Source: Oscillospiraceae bacterium (GTDB lineage Bacteria; Bacillota; Clostridia; Monoglobales; Monoglobaceae). Taken from it: a stretch of DNA of 64,000 nt. Below are positions 35,650-44,775 of this stretch, piece after piece (position 1 is the stretch's first letter; each line of letters begins with the position of its first letter). The position numbers and the translations under genes are program-made. A model generated the notes under the pieces. It did no database searches. It was not told the DNA's origin and was given only the letters and a program-made list of their open reading frames with translations. The DNA is taken from assembly GCA_015068605.1 (NCBI GenBank), contig SVKF01000008.1:1-64000 (forward strand). The letters run 5' to 3'.

Positions 35650-36657
35650 TTAATATCTGCTTTCAACTTTCTTATTCAGCCAAAAATAGAATATTGTGAA
35701 AACAATAAGAATAAGAAATATAATAACACCAAGAGCCATAGCCTGACCAACTCTTCCTGCACTGAGGAATCCATATCTGTAAAGCTGGAGTGACAGAGTT
35801 GTTGAGGCAAAGTTCGGACCACCATCTGTCATTGCAAACGGTTCCTGCATAACCTGGAAAACACCAATAATTTGTCTTACAAAATTAAGAATCAACAAAC
35901 CTTCAATAGCAGGTCTTGTTACATACCAAAATCTTTTGAAAGGACCTGCGCCGTCGATGAGCGCTGCTTCGTAAAGCTCTGTTGATATACCCTGCATGGA
36001 AGCAAAATAAAGAAGCATCGAGCCACCAAAGCCCTTCCATGTCATATATATTACAATACCGATAATGGTAAAGTCAGGGTCCATCAACCAATCATACGGT
36101 GCAATATCAAGCCAGGATAAAGCCATATTCAAAAGACCGATTTCGCCCGGGTCGTACATCTTCGTCCAAATCAACATCGCCGCAATTCCGGGAATAACCA
36201 CCGGAAGGTAAATCAAAAGTCTCAATCCGCTTCTGAAATGAACCATTTCATTAAGACCGGCTGCAATAAGAAGCGGCGGAATATATCCGATAATCATTGA
36301 CCACATAACGAACTTACATGTATTCAAAAGAATCGGAACAAAATATGAATTCGTCACAACAATTTTAAAGTTGTTTAAGCCAACAAATTCATCCGTAGGC
36401 GTGAATCCTTCAATTTTAAAGAAAGACCACCAGAACGCCATTACTGTCGGACGCCATACCATAGTGTACAGAATGAACACTGTAGGAATAAGCAAAATCC
36501 AAGCTTCAATGTTATTCCGACGTCTCATTTTTTTCTTTAGCTTTTCAACCGATAAAAGAGCAATGTCTTTATTTGCCTTTATCGCTGCCGTCTGCCCCGC
36601 ATCAGAAACATTTACATCGTTTGATGCATTGGCAGGCTTAGTTTTTTTAACCTTCAA
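35650..36657 (-). CDS. Carbohydrate ABC transporter permease, MalF/UgpA type
   Basis: About 335 aa from a TTG start. A cytosolic Lys/Ala-rich N-terminal tail of about 45 residues leads to six TM helices. EAA loop: LYEAALIDGAGPFKRFWYVTRPAIEGLL; DPEIGLLN-type DPGEIGLLNMAL periplasmic segment also fits CUT1. The track start 36696 is also a TTG but has no ribosome binding site; GGAAAGAGGG sits 8 nt before TTG 36657. First gene of the operon. The likely ATPase partner is the lone UgpC/MsmX at 6746. Confidence 0.88.
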   Translation of the reverse strand: MKVKKTKPANASNDVNVSDAGQTAAIKANKDIALLSVEKLKKKMRRRNNIEAWILLIPTVFILYTMVWRPTVMAFWWSFFKIEGFTPTDEFVGLNNFKIVVTNSYFVPILLNTCKFVMWSMIIGYIPPLLIAAGLNEMVHFRSGLRLLIYLPVVIPGIAAMLIWTKMYDPGEIGLLNMALSWLDIAPYDWLMDPDFTIIGIVIYMTWKGFGGSMLLYFASMQGISTELYEAALIDGAGPFKRFWYVTRPAIEGLLILNFVRQIIGVFQVMQEPFAMTDGGPNFASTTLSLQLYRYGFLSAGRVGQAMALGVIIFLILIVFTIFYFWLNKKVESRY

Positions 36658-36822
36658 TTTTTTTACCCTCTTTCCATGTTGAATATAGCACCGCAACAGA
36701 CAAACGCACCGCTACGGTTAAGATTAAAATTGTATGTAAAATTTAATTATCTTCTATGTTTAATTATGCCTAATTTTCCATTTTGCACAACATTTCCAAA
36801 TATTAGACACACTGTTTATATA

Positions 36823-36851
36823 ACTATAACACATCCCTTACAAAAAATCAA
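36823..36851 (-). promoter_or_regulatory. promoter of the ABC permease operon
   Basis: Minus strand TTGATT, 17 nt, TATAGT. It leaves a 5' leader of about 160 nt, AT-rich, in which I see no known riboswitch. Confidence 0.65.
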
Positions 36852-36983
36852 GTACTTTTTGAAATTTTTTTATCATTTTAAACAAAAAATTTCTCCCCTT
36901 CCTATGCAATCTCACTTTATTTTGTCAAATATTGTTAAAATTTAACGATCTTTTAAAAAATCTTCCTTTTATTTATATTTTTA

Positions 36984-37012
36984 TTGACTTTATGCAAAAA
37001 ATATGTTATCAT
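36984..37012 (+). promoter_or_regulatory. promoter of the glycine-riboswitch transcript
   Basis: TTGACT, 17 nt, TATCAT. Confidence 0.75.
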
Positions 37013-37019
37013 ATACGAT

Positions 37020-37215
37020 GAATTATCCGTTGAAGTGTTCGGAATTATCAGACCGGATACTGAGGAAACTCTGGAGAATCCCGTTTTCGGGTGCCGAAGG
37101 TGCAAGGCTTTATGCCGAATCTCTCAGGCAAAAGGACAGAGGTTCATTTCTAAATATTTTAATGAATCATTGTGCTTTGAGAGTCAGGGGTATGCCTGAC
37201 TTATTTTATTTTTTA
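37020..37215 (+). promoter_or_regulatory. Glycine riboswitch (one clear aptamer) with terminator
   Basis: Aptamer about 37064-37143 with the conserved pieces ACTCTGGAGA, GTGCCGAAGGTGCAA and TCTCTCAGGCAAAAGGACAGAG. Only one complete aptamer is visible; the usual second one is absent, so it may be a singlet with a short ghost aptamer. The terminator AGTCAGG / CCTGACT plus a T-rich run (37182-37215) stands just before the ribosome binding site. Glycine would be sensed to control the amino-acid symporter. Confidence 0.9.
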
Positions 37216-37233
37216 ACAGAAAGGATGAAAAAA

Positions 37234-38721
37234 ATGATTGAGTCTATCACAAAAATCAACACTTCAATCAATGATGTTGTTTGGGGAGTTCCTGCTCTGT
37301 TTCTTCTCATAGGAACAGGTGTTTTGATGACACTTCTCCTCAAATTTTTCCAATTCACACACTTTGGACACACTATCAAAGAAACAATCGGCGGAATGTT
37401 CAAAAACAAGGATATTCTGAAAAACGAAAAAGAAGGACAGGTTTCACAGTTTCAGGCTATGTGTACTGCTCTTTCCGCAACAATAGGTACCGGTAATATC
37501 GCAGGTATCGCTCTCGCAATCACAATGGGTGGCCCCGGTGCTATTTTCTGGATGTGGATTGCGGCGATTGTCGGAATGCTGACAAATTACTCTGAAAATG
37601 TTTTAGGTATTTATTTCAGAAGAAGAAACAAAAACGGTGAATGGTGCGGAGGCTCTATGTACTTCCTTCAGGATGGTCTCGGGTCATACAAAGGCTGCAA
37701 ACATATAGGTAAAATCCTTGCTGTCCTCTTCTCTGTTTTTGCGCTCTTAGCTTCTTTTGGTATTGGTAACATGGGACAGGTTAGCTCTATCAAGGATAGT
37801 ATCAGCACTCTTGTTCCCAAAATGAATCCTACAATATACTCGCTTATTATCGGCGGAATCGTTGCTTTTGTTGCTGCACTTGTTATTCTTGGAGGACTTA
37901 AGAGAATCGCAAAAGCCAACGAAAAGATTGTTCCTTTTATGTCTGTTTTCTACATAATCGGTTCACTCATTATAATAGGTGTCAACTATGACAAAATCAT
38001 TCCTGCATTTGGTTCAATCTTCGGAAATGCATTTACCCCAACAGCAGTTGTCGGCGGTACTGCAGGTGCTGCACTCAAAATGGCAGTAACATGGGGCTTT
38101 AAGCGTGGAGTATTTTCAAACGAGGCAGGGCTTGGTTCTTCCGTTATGGTTCACTCCTCCTCTAATGTTAAAGAACCTGTTGTTCAGGGCCTATGGGGAA
38201 TTTTCGAAGTATTCTTCGATACCATCATCGTGTGTACAATGACAGCTCTTGTTATCCTGACAAGTGGAGTTGTTAATATACAAACAGGCGAATCAATCAG
38301 CGGTGCTACAAAGCTTGGTCTTGCAACGGAAGCATTTACGGGTCAATTCGGTACTGCCGGAGGAATTTTTATCGCTATCGCAATTACGCTTTTTGCATTT
38401 TCAACAGTTCTTGGATGGAGTTATTACGGCACAAAGGCTTGGGAATATCTTTTCAAAGGCAAAGGGCTTTGGGTTTATAAATTCATATTCATCGGGATGA
38501 TTATCGCTTGTTGTGTTCTAGACACCTCCCTCGCCGTTGACCTTTCCGATACATTTAACGGGCTCATGATGATCCCTAACCTTATTGGTGTTATCGCACT
38601 TTCCGGGCTTGTTGTCAAGATTACTAAAAACTACAAAGACAGAAAATTTAAGAATAAAGACATTAAACCAATGCTTTCAGCATTTGAAAACATTCAGACT
38701 GAACAAGAAAATAACCTTTAA
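37234..38721 (+). CDS. Sodium:alanine/glycine symporter, AGCS family
   Basis: 495 aa, about eleven TM helices. Signature blocks: SQFQAMCTALSATIGTGNIAGIALAITMGGPGAIFWMW (about 75-112), GGSMYFLQDGLG, GFKRGVFSNEAGLGSSVMVHSSS (family motif), FAFSTVLGWSYYGTKAWEYLF. Na+-driven uptake of alanine or glycine. Downstream of a glycine riboswitch, so glycine is the best substrate guess. The track start 37003 is inside the riboswitch. ATG 37234 is preferred over 37225 because the AAAGG site abuts the latter. Confidence 0.93.
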   Translation: MIESITKINTSINDVVWGVPALFLLIGTGVLMTLLLKFFQFTHFGHTIKETIGGMFKNKDILKNEKEGQVSQFQAMCTALSATIGTGNIAGIALAITMGGPGAIFWMWIAAIVGMLTNYSENVLGIYFRRRNKNGEWCGGSMYFLQDGLGSYKGCKHIGKILAVLFSVFALLASFGIGNMGQVSSIKDSISTLVPKMNPTIYSLIIGGIVAFVAALVILGGLKRIAKANEKIVPFMSVFYIIGSLIIIGVNYDKIIPAFGSIFGNAFTPTAVVGGTAGAALKMAVTWGFKRGVFSNEAGLGSSVMVHSSSNVKEPVVQGLWGIFEVFFDTIIVCTMTALVILTSGVVNIQTGESISGATKLGLATEAFTGQFGTAGGIFIAIAITLFAFSTVLGWSYYGTKAWEYLFKGKGLWVYKFIFIGMIIACCVLDTSLAVDLSDTFNGLMMIPNLIGVIALSGLVVKITKNYKDRKFKNKDIKPMLSAFENIQTEQENNL

Positions 38722-38728
38722 GATAAAT

Positions 38729-38755
38729 AAAAAGAGCCGCTCGGCTCTTTTTATT
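38729..38755. terminator. terminator between AGCS gene and DHHW gene
   Basis: AAAAAGAGCCG / CGGCTCTTTTT; serves both convergent genes. Confidence 0.88.
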
Positions 38756-39858
38756 TATCTTAATATTTTGGAATTATTAAGCATCGTTGTGCTGTACAGG
38801 AATAAAACATCCTGATTATTAAATTTTATAAAAGCTCCGAGATAATCGCTTTGGACATATCTTATATCCACCACAGTTGTTTTTTTATACCGCTGTGACA
38901 ATAGCGGTGCTATACTGCTTCCGAAGGAATCACGGAAAATTACCAGCTCTCTCTCTGTTGTTGCAGCAGGATTTTCTATTGTCACAAGTGGCGTTGACCC
39001 TGAAAGAAACATTTCGTATGGGTCTTTACCTTTTGCCTTTTCCATATCGTACATAGCCCCTTCCTTGGGCATTCCCGTGTCATAATATGTCACAACAGCA
39101 TTATCTATAATATCATTTGTCAGGTATTTTATTTCATCCGCCTCACAGGGAAGTGCAGATTGCCCTGCATATACGCCTAGAAACGGGTTATCAAGCTTAT
39201 TTACGGTATATTCCAAGCGAATCTCATCCGCTCCCATTTGTTCTGCCATATATTTGGCAATTCCCGTTATTTTCTCCTGTTTCCAATGGGAATCGGTTCT
39301 GTAATAATCATCTATTTCCAACAACTGCGCAATATCTATATACACGGCATAATTCATTTCCGATTCAAAATAGTCAATAAAATTTTCGTAATTAATCGAC
39401 GGATAGCCGTATTTTTCCGCAAGAAAATAATTTTTATCCGGCACTATAGATAAATACACATCGGCATCGCTGTTCTTGATAAATTTATGGTATATGGAAG
39501 TAAATTTCTTTGCACCATACTCCATCATCTCTTTGTTTTCCGGATATTCCAATTTTGAAATATGACCTTCTTTCATATATATCCCGTTATTATCAGCTTT
39601 ATTTAAGATTTTTGTAGAAAATACAGCTTTTACCGTTCTGAAATTATCCCTCATCGGAAACTGGTCGGCGGCATACACTTCAAACTCCTTTGCATACTCC
39701 CCCGAAAACACTCTTTCCGCCGAAAGCTCCGGCTTTTGGGCTAAAACCCTTCTTTCGCTGTCGGATATTTCCTCATCGGCTTTAAAATAGCACATAACCG
39801 ACAAAACCGAAAAAAACAGAGCAAAAATACAAATCATTATAATATTTTTATTTTTCAT
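38755..39858 (-). CDS. DHHW-family protein (AlgX/AlgJ-like partner of MBOAT)
   Basis: 367 aa. One N-terminal TM anchor (IIMICIFALFFSVLSVMCYF, about 5-25), then an extracellular SGNH-hydrolase-like domain. The name-giving motif is seen as YRTDSHWKQ (about residue 190); a Ser-containing FRDSFGSSIAPLL near the C terminus would be the other catalytic block. Such proteins work with MBOAT transferases to O-acetylate exported polysaccharides. It is 11 nt after the MBOAT gene, so one operon. Confidence 0.85.
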   Translation of the reverse strand: MKNKNIIMICIFALFFSVLSVMCYFKADEEISDSERRVLAQKPELSAERVFSGEYAKEFEVYAADQFPMRDNFRTVKAVFSTKILNKADNNGIYMKEGHISKLEYPENKEMMEYGAKKFTSIYHKFIKNSDADVYLSIVPDKNYFLAEKYGYPSINYENFIDYFESEMNYAVYIDIAQLLEIDDYYRTDSHWKQEKITGIAKYMAEQMGADEIRLEYTVNKLDNPFLGVYAGQSALPCEADEIKYLTNDIIDNAVVTYYDTGMPKEGAMYDMEKAKGKDPYEMFLSGSTPLVTIENPAATTERELVIFRDSFGSSIAPLLSQRYKKTTVVDIRYVQSDYLGAFIKFNNQDVLFLYSTTMLNNSKILR

Positions 39859-39869
39859 ATTCCGCCCCC

Positions 39870-41270
39870 CTAAAATCTGAAATATAAAAACGGATTAAAC
39901 GACCCGTCTGCAAGATATGCCGTCACAACTATAAGAAGCATTATAAGCACCGGTATTTCAAGAATATCGATTATCTTTTCGCCGCACCCGATATTTTTCA
40001 GATATGTCACTGTTTTTTTAGGCAAAGGGGTTGCTCCAAGGGCACTTATCAAAATAAGAAACCCGTAATTTTTAACTGCATAACCAATTCCCTGTGACAC
40101 AAGTGGTATTCCTCCTGCTCCAAACAAGCCTCCCACATAGGATATGGATTCCGTCAGATTGTTTCCGCTGAAAATCACAAAACTCACCGCTATAAGGAAA
40201 AATGTGTAAACAAAATCCACAGATTTATGCGCCTTGAGGAAGCTTGTCAGGAAAAACTTTTCTATGGTCAAAAGTATACCAAAATATAGTCCCCAGATAA
40301 CAAAATTCCATTCCGCTCCATGCCAAAATCCCGTCAGAAACCACACCGTAAAAATATTTATAAAAAAGCGGAGCTTTTTCACTCTGTTTCCACCCATCGG
40401 AATATAGACATAATCACGGAACCAGCTTCCGAGAGAGATATGCCATCTTCTCCAAAATTCCGAAATGCTCCTTGAAATAAAAGGATAGTTGAAATTTTCC
40501 ATAAATTCAAAGCCTAATATTTTCCCCAGACCGATTGCCATATCGCTGTATCCCGAAAAATCATAATAAATCTGAAGCATATAGGAAATTGCAAATATCC
40601 AATAAAAAACAACGGATTTTTCGCCCGATGCCATAAAGCTTTCCGTAAGCTCACCGAGAGTGTTTGCAAGAATAATTTTCTTGGAAAGCCCGATAATAAA
40701 CCTTCTTATGCCTTCCGCTGTCTTATCGACCGTATGGCTTCGTTGCGTGAGTTGACCTTCAATATCCGAATATCTGACAATAGGTCCTGCAATAAGCTGC
40801 GGAAACAGAGCAACATAGGTCGCAAGGTTTATAAAATTTTTCTGCGCACTTACCGTCCCTCTGTAGACATCGATTTTGTAGCTTAAAATCTGAAAAGTGT
40901 AAAAGCTTATCCCTATAGGTAATGCGATGCCCAACAGAGAAGCCGACAATCCTGTTATTTTGTTGAAATTCTCAATAAAGAAATCTGCATATTTAAAATA
41001 TGCCAATGTTCCCAAATCAAAAACAACTGCCAATAAAAGAATTGCTTTTGATAAACCGGTTCCCTTATATTTTTCAATAAATATGCCGGACACATAACCG
41101 ATTGCAACGGTTAATATCATAAGGGAAAGATATTTAGGCTCTCCCCAGCCGTAAAAAAACAGACTGGACAACAACAGCACGCTGTTTTTTATTTTTTTCG
41201 GGGCTATAAAATAAAGCAACAAAACCACCGGCAAAAAATAATACAAAAAGGGAATACTTGAAAAAAGCAT
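39870..41270 (-). CDS. MBOAT-family O-acyltransferase (AlgI/DltB-like)
   Basis: 466 aa, about ten TM segments. Diagnostic blocks: LPIGISFYTFQILSYKIDVYRG, LFPQLIAGPIVRYSDI, YYDFSGYSDMAIGLGKILGF, SEFWRRWHISLGSWFRDYVYIPMGGNR, and WFLTGFWHGAEWNFVIWG containing the active-site His. It passes an acetyl group across the membrane to a surface glycan or other polymer. Ribosome binding site GGAGGAG. First gene of the pair with the DHHW protein. Confidence 0.9.
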   Translation of the reverse strand: MLFSSIPFLYYFLPVVLLLYFIAPKKIKNSVLLLSSLFFYGWGEPKYLSLMILTVAIGYVSGIFIEKYKGTGLSKAILLLAVVFDLGTLAYFKYADFFIENFNKITGLSASLLGIALPIGISFYTFQILSYKIDVYRGTVSAQKNFINLATYVALFPQLIAGPIVRYSDIEGQLTQRSHTVDKTAEGIRRFIIGLSKKIILANTLGELTESFMASGEKSVVFYWIFAISYMLQIYYDFSGYSDMAIGLGKILGFEFMENFNYPFISRSISEFWRRWHISLGSWFRDYVYIPMGGNRVKKLRFFINIFTVWFLTGFWHGAEWNFVIWGLYFGILLTIEKFFLTSFLKAHKSVDFVYTFFLIAVSFVIFSGNNLTESISYVGGLFGAGGIPLVSQGIGYAVKNYGFLILISALGATPLPKKTVTYLKNIGCGEKIIDILEIPVLIMLLIVVTAYLADGSFNPFLYFRF

Positions 41271-41284
41271 AATTCTCCTCCAAA

Positions 41285-41320
41285 TCTAAAAGAGGCTGTG
41301 GCAAAAGCACCAGCCCCTTG
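41285..41320 (-). terminator. terminator of the lipoprotein gene
   Basis: Minus strand AGGGGCTG ... CAGCCTCT with inner GTG/CAC pairing and TTTT. The core resembles the GGCTGTAGCAAAA palindrome of the dispersed repeat. Confidence 0.65.
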
Positions 41321-41324
41321 GTTT

Positions 41325-42089
41325 TTATCCTTCTAAAGATTTGGGACACATAACAAAGAAAACTTTATTTCCTTCGCTTCCCGTCACCATCTCTTCCGCT
41401 TCTGCGCAAATGAGCCATCTCAAATTTGCATTACTCTTAAGCTTTGAAACAAAATCAGAAGCACTAACCGTTCCGTCAAGGTCAAACACATATCCCACAA
41501 AAGGAATTGAGCCAATCATCGGCATAAAAGCAACGCCGGACTTATAGCCCTTAATCTCCGCCTCGTCAAAGCCGGGCAGATAATCTCCGGGCGCAACCGG
41601 ATTTGGAACTAACATTATCTGTGAAGAAAGTTTTTCGGAAATCGCCGCCACTATATCATCTGTGCTCTTTCCCGCTTTTGCATTGGTCTTAAATACATCC
41701 AAAAGTGTATTTCCGACCGTCTTATTTGAGCTTGACGGTGTTTCAACAGGCTTGCTTTGTTCGGGTTTGCTTTCTGCAGGTTTGTTTTCAGCAGGCTTAT
41801 TTTGTTCCGGTTTACTTTCCGCAGGCTTGTTTTCTTCAGTTTTTCCATCTTCTTTTACTGTTTCGTCTGCAGTTTGCTTGTCCGACTCTTCCTGCTTCTC
41901 CGTTTGCTCATTCTTGTCTTCTTTTTCAGCCTTATCAGCCTCGTCCTTTTTACTTGTCTCGGGTTTTTCGATTTCATCGACAATTTTTTCGGGTTCAGGG
42001 TCTTTATTATCTTTTTCCTTATTGTCACCGCACGCAACTAATGTTGCGCCAATCATAATTGCCATAATAAACGATAAAAATTTTTTCAT
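41325..42089 (-). CDS. Lipoprotein with Glu/Lys/Pro-rich linker, unknown function
   Basis: 254 aa. Signal peptide with lipobox LVAC (Cys about residue 20). Then about 100 residues of charged low-complexity sequence (KDEADKAEKEDKNEQTEKQE), including near-repeats KPAESKPEQNKPAENKPAES, followed by a compact C-terminal domain (about 130-254: LLDVFKTNAKAGKSTDDIVAAISEKL, GYVFDLDG). The linker probably spans the cell wall. No known fold recognised. It could belong functionally with the O-acylation pair just downstream. Confidence 0.75.
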   Translation of the reverse strand: MKKFLSFIMAIMIGATLVACGDNKEKDNKDPEPEKIVDEIEKPETSKKDEADKAEKEDKNEQTEKQEESDKQTADETVKEDGKTEENKPAESKPEQNKPAENKPAESKPEQSKPVETPSSSNKTVGNTLLDVFKTNAKAGKSTDDIVAAISEKLSSQIMLVPNPVAPGDYLPGFDEAEIKGYKSGVAFMPMIGSIPFVGYVFDLDGTVSASDFVSKLKSNANLRWLICAEAEEMVTGSEGNKVFFVMCPKSLEG

Positions 42090-42159
42090 ATTTTCTCTCC
42101 TTGTTTTTTAGTATTCATAACTAATACTTCTATTATACCAAAAAGGTTGCAAATTAAAA

Positions 42160-44127
42160 TTAATTTTCTTTAGATGTCATATCGTTCAGCGACTTAAGCT
42201 CATAGAATCTGCCTTTTTTAGCCATAAGCTCATCAAACGTTCCAACTTCAACGCATTTCCCCTGATCAAGAACAACTATTCTGTCTGCATCTCGAATTGT
42301 TGACAATCTATGGGCAACAATAAATGTGGTTCTGCCTTTTATGAGACTCGATATAGCCTTTTGAACATGGTATTCGGAAATATTATCAAGGGCGGATGTT
42401 GCCTCGTCCAAAATCAAAATCTTCGGGTCACGCATAAGCGCTCTCGCAATAGATATTCTCTGGCGCTGACCTCCGGAAAGCTTATCGCCATGCTCACCAA
42501 TCATTGTATCCAGTCCGTTAGGGAGGGATGGCAGGAATTCATTTATATTCGCCATTTCAACAACCTCTTCAAAGCGTTTTTTGGAATAGCCGGATACTCC
42601 GTATGTTATATTATCCCTTACTGTTCCCTTAAACAAAATACTGTTCTGCGGCACAACAGAAATAAACTGACGATACTGATTAAGGTTTATCTCATCTATC
42701 GGTTTTCCGTCAATTTTCAAGACACCTTTAGTTGCCTTCAAAAATCCTATTATCATATTCATTGCTGTGGATTTACCCGAACCTGATGCACCAACGAATG
42801 CTATACACTCGCCCGGCTCAACATTCAGCGAGAAATCCTTTATAGTTTCCTTATCTCCGTTCGGATAGCGATATGACACATTTTCAAACTGAACTGTTCC
42901 GTGTACATATTTAATCGGAATCTTGCCCGAATTATCCTCAACATCACGGGATAGCATAATTTCCGAAACAGAATGCAGTGACTCCGCCCCTTTTGTTATC
43001 TCCGGATAGAAATTTATAAGCGACTGCACTTCGTTGCTTATTGTTGAAAAATAAGTCTTAAACAAAATAATGTCTCCGACGTGTATCTTCCCATTTAGGG
43101 CAAGGTATGCCGAGAAGATAAGACAAACCGTACTTAAAATCTGACTTGTAACCCAGCTTACGGAGCCGAAATATGCACTCGTTTTATCCAAATCAAGACC
43201 TCTGTTGCGAAGCTGTCTGATTTTCTTCTCAAGAAGCGAAATTTCTTCGTCTTCAAGACCATGCGCCTTGGTTACGGGAATCATTTCAATCATACTTGCA
43301 ACCTTAGCGGATACACTTTCTGTTTCAATTCTGTATTCCCTGTTTGTTTTTCTGACTTTGTTGCGAAAAGCATAAACAAGAAGAATGTTTATGGGAATAA
43401 CCGCAATAAAGAAAAGGGTAACCCAGCCGCTCTTATATGCTGAGACGGAAATGGATATGATTATTCCTATCAAGCATGGAATAACACTCTTGACAAATCT
43501 TGAGTTAAGAGTTTCTATTGCTTCTATATCACGCATAAACTTCGATTGAATACGCCCCGATTCCATTTCCTTATGATATGTAACCGAAAGGTGTTGAAGT
43601 TTTCTTATAAGAGAACAACGAAGCCCTGCACCAATGTTTCGGAGCAGCTTATTTGCATACTTTTCATACCAGATATGGGTCGGGATATTCTGAACAATCA
43701 ACAACCCCAGCGCAATCGCCAAAACAGCAATATCCCTCGTTGCATTTGGACTGCCCTCCGTTACGATTGTTACAACCTCTGCCGTCACAATGGGAATAAG
43801 CCACACCGGGCTATGCTTGATGATAAACAGAATTTGGGCTATGAAAACCTTAAACCAATTCTTCCTCAAAAGCTTAAAAACAAAGGAAATCCCTTTTGTT
43901 CCCTCTTCCTCATTTTCCGATTCGGAAAAGAACTGCTCATAATCAGGAATAGGGTTCTTCCGCCGCTCCTTGGCTTCTTTTACAGCCTCGTTCGCCTCTT
44001 TAACAGCCTTATCCGCCGCCTCTTTCACCCTTTTTGCATTCTCAATCGCCTCTTCAACGGTTTCTGTCTCGCTTGACTCTTTCTTTTCAAAAAATTCATC
44101 AATTTTGTTTTCCTTTGGATTTTCCAT
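42160..44127 (-). CDS. ABC exporter, fused permease-ATPase, with N-terminal coiled coil
   Basis: 655 aa. An unusual charged N-terminal extension (about 1-70, heptad-like ENAKRVKEAADKAVKEANEAVKEAKERRK) precedes six TM helices (about 90-370) and the nucleotide-binding domain: Walker A FVGASGSGKST, signature [17 protein letters not shown], Walker B ILILDEATSALD, H-loop VAHRLSTIRDADRI. Type IV exporter half-transporter working as a dimer; substrate unknown. The track start 44238 is inside the leader; ATG 44127 follows ATGGAGATTATT. A long structured leader precedes it. Confidence 0.88.
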   Translation of the reverse strand: MENPKENKIDEFFEKKESSETETVEEAIENAKRVKEAADKAVKEANEAVKEAKERRKNPIPDYEQFFSESENEEEGTKGISFVFKLLRKNWFKVFIAQILFIIKHSPVWLIPIVTAEVVTIVTEGSPNATRDIAVLAIALGLLIVQNIPTHIWYEKYANKLLRNIGAGLRCSLIRKLQHLSVTYHKEMESGRIQSKFMRDIEAIETLNSRFVKSVIPCLIGIIISISVSAYKSGWVTLFFIAVIPINILLVYAFRNKVRKTNREYRIETESVSAKVASMIEMIPVTKAHGLEDEEISLLEKKIRQLRNRGLDLDKTSAYFGSVSWVTSQILSTVCLIFSAYLALNGKIHVGDIILFKTYFSTISNEVQSLINFYPEITKGAESLHSVSEIMLSRDVEDNSGKIPIKYVHGTVQFENVSYRYPNGDKETIKDFSLNVEPGECIAFVGASGSGKSTAMNMIIGFLKATKGVLKIDGKPIDEINLNQYRQFISVVPQNSILFKGTVRDNITYGVSGYSKKRFEEVVEMANINEFLPSLPNGLDTMIGEHGDKLSGGQRQRISIARALMRDPKILILDEATSALDNISEYHVQKAISSLIKGRTTFIVAHRLSTIRDADRIVVLDQGKCVEVGTFDELMAKKGRFYELKSLNDMTSKEN

Positions 44128-44346
44128 AATAATCTCCATTCCGCCGCTCTGCGTCGCCACAAATAGTAATGAATAATCTCCTATCCGCAGAGCAAGGAAT
44201 GATAAGAGATTATTTCGTCCATGTGCATTTTTGAGCATAAATGCTCAAAAAATTTTGCACGGACAATAAAATCCGCCGGAGGCTTAACGGGAAAGGAACT
44301 TTCCCGTTAATCTCTCCTAAGCTTTGTGCATACACACGATTACTTA
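44128..44346 (-). promoter_or_regulatory. Structured ~220-nt leader of the ABC exporter gene, class unknown
   Basis: Minus strand from the predicted start near 44346. Contains TAACGGGAAAG / CTTTCCCGTTA (perfect 11-bp), CCTCCGGCGG, TTTTGAGCATTTATGCTCAAAA, and a GC-rich segment with CGACGCAGAGCGGC near the start codon. I could not match it to a riboswitch class I know. Confidence 0.5.
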
Positions 44347-44353
44347 CACTTGC

Positions 44354-44381
44354 ATTATAACATTTAGGAAAATAAAGTCAA
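44354..44381 (-). promoter_or_regulatory. promoter of the ABC exporter gene
   Basis: Minus strand TTGACT, 16 nt, TATAAT. Confidence 0.75.
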
Positions 44382-44492
44382 TACAATTTTTAAAAAAAGA
44401 TATTACAATTAAGTTACAATAAAAAAATTGCTATATATAATAAGGAAGAAATTTATATTATGCTTGATTTTACAATTTTTTTAAAATTTTAC

Positions 44493-44521
44493 TTGACAAA
44501 CAAAAAGGCTTGTGATATAAT
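44493..44521 (+). promoter_or_regulatory. promoter of rpoBC
   Basis: TTGACA, 17 nt, TATAAT, about 250 nt before rpoB. It confirms that rpoBC is transcribed separately from rplJL. The leader 44528-44775 is AT-rich with a GCGTTTTTCCC / GGCAAAAAAAGGGG hairpin (about 44548-44582); no known element recognised. Confidence 0.85.
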
Positions 44522-44775
44522 TTATATCTATTATAGTGCGGTTTTTTGCGTTTTTCCCAAATGTTGGCAAAAAAAGGGGCGAATAAGCTAAATTTTAATG
44601 CTTTTCATTGTGTAAAACTAACAAATTTTTATTAAATTCGCTTTAAAATTTCTCCACACGCACAAAAAAAGTTTTTATCAGTAAATTATTTATGTATTTT
44701 TTATACATTTTTATTCTTAAATGCGCAGTAAAATTACTGTTTTCCTGCGTAAATACACATTAGAGGTGATTGTTT

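Noticed and set aside
41662-42111. Plus-strand ORFs up to 149 aa opposite the lipoprotein
   Set aside because: Low-complexity mirror of the Glu/Lys/Pro-rich linker; no ribosome binding site.
44528-44775. Fifth copy of the structured RNA in the rpoB leader
   Set aside because: It has a GGCAAAAAAA segment and TTTTT runs, but the long outer stem and loop complementarity are not present.
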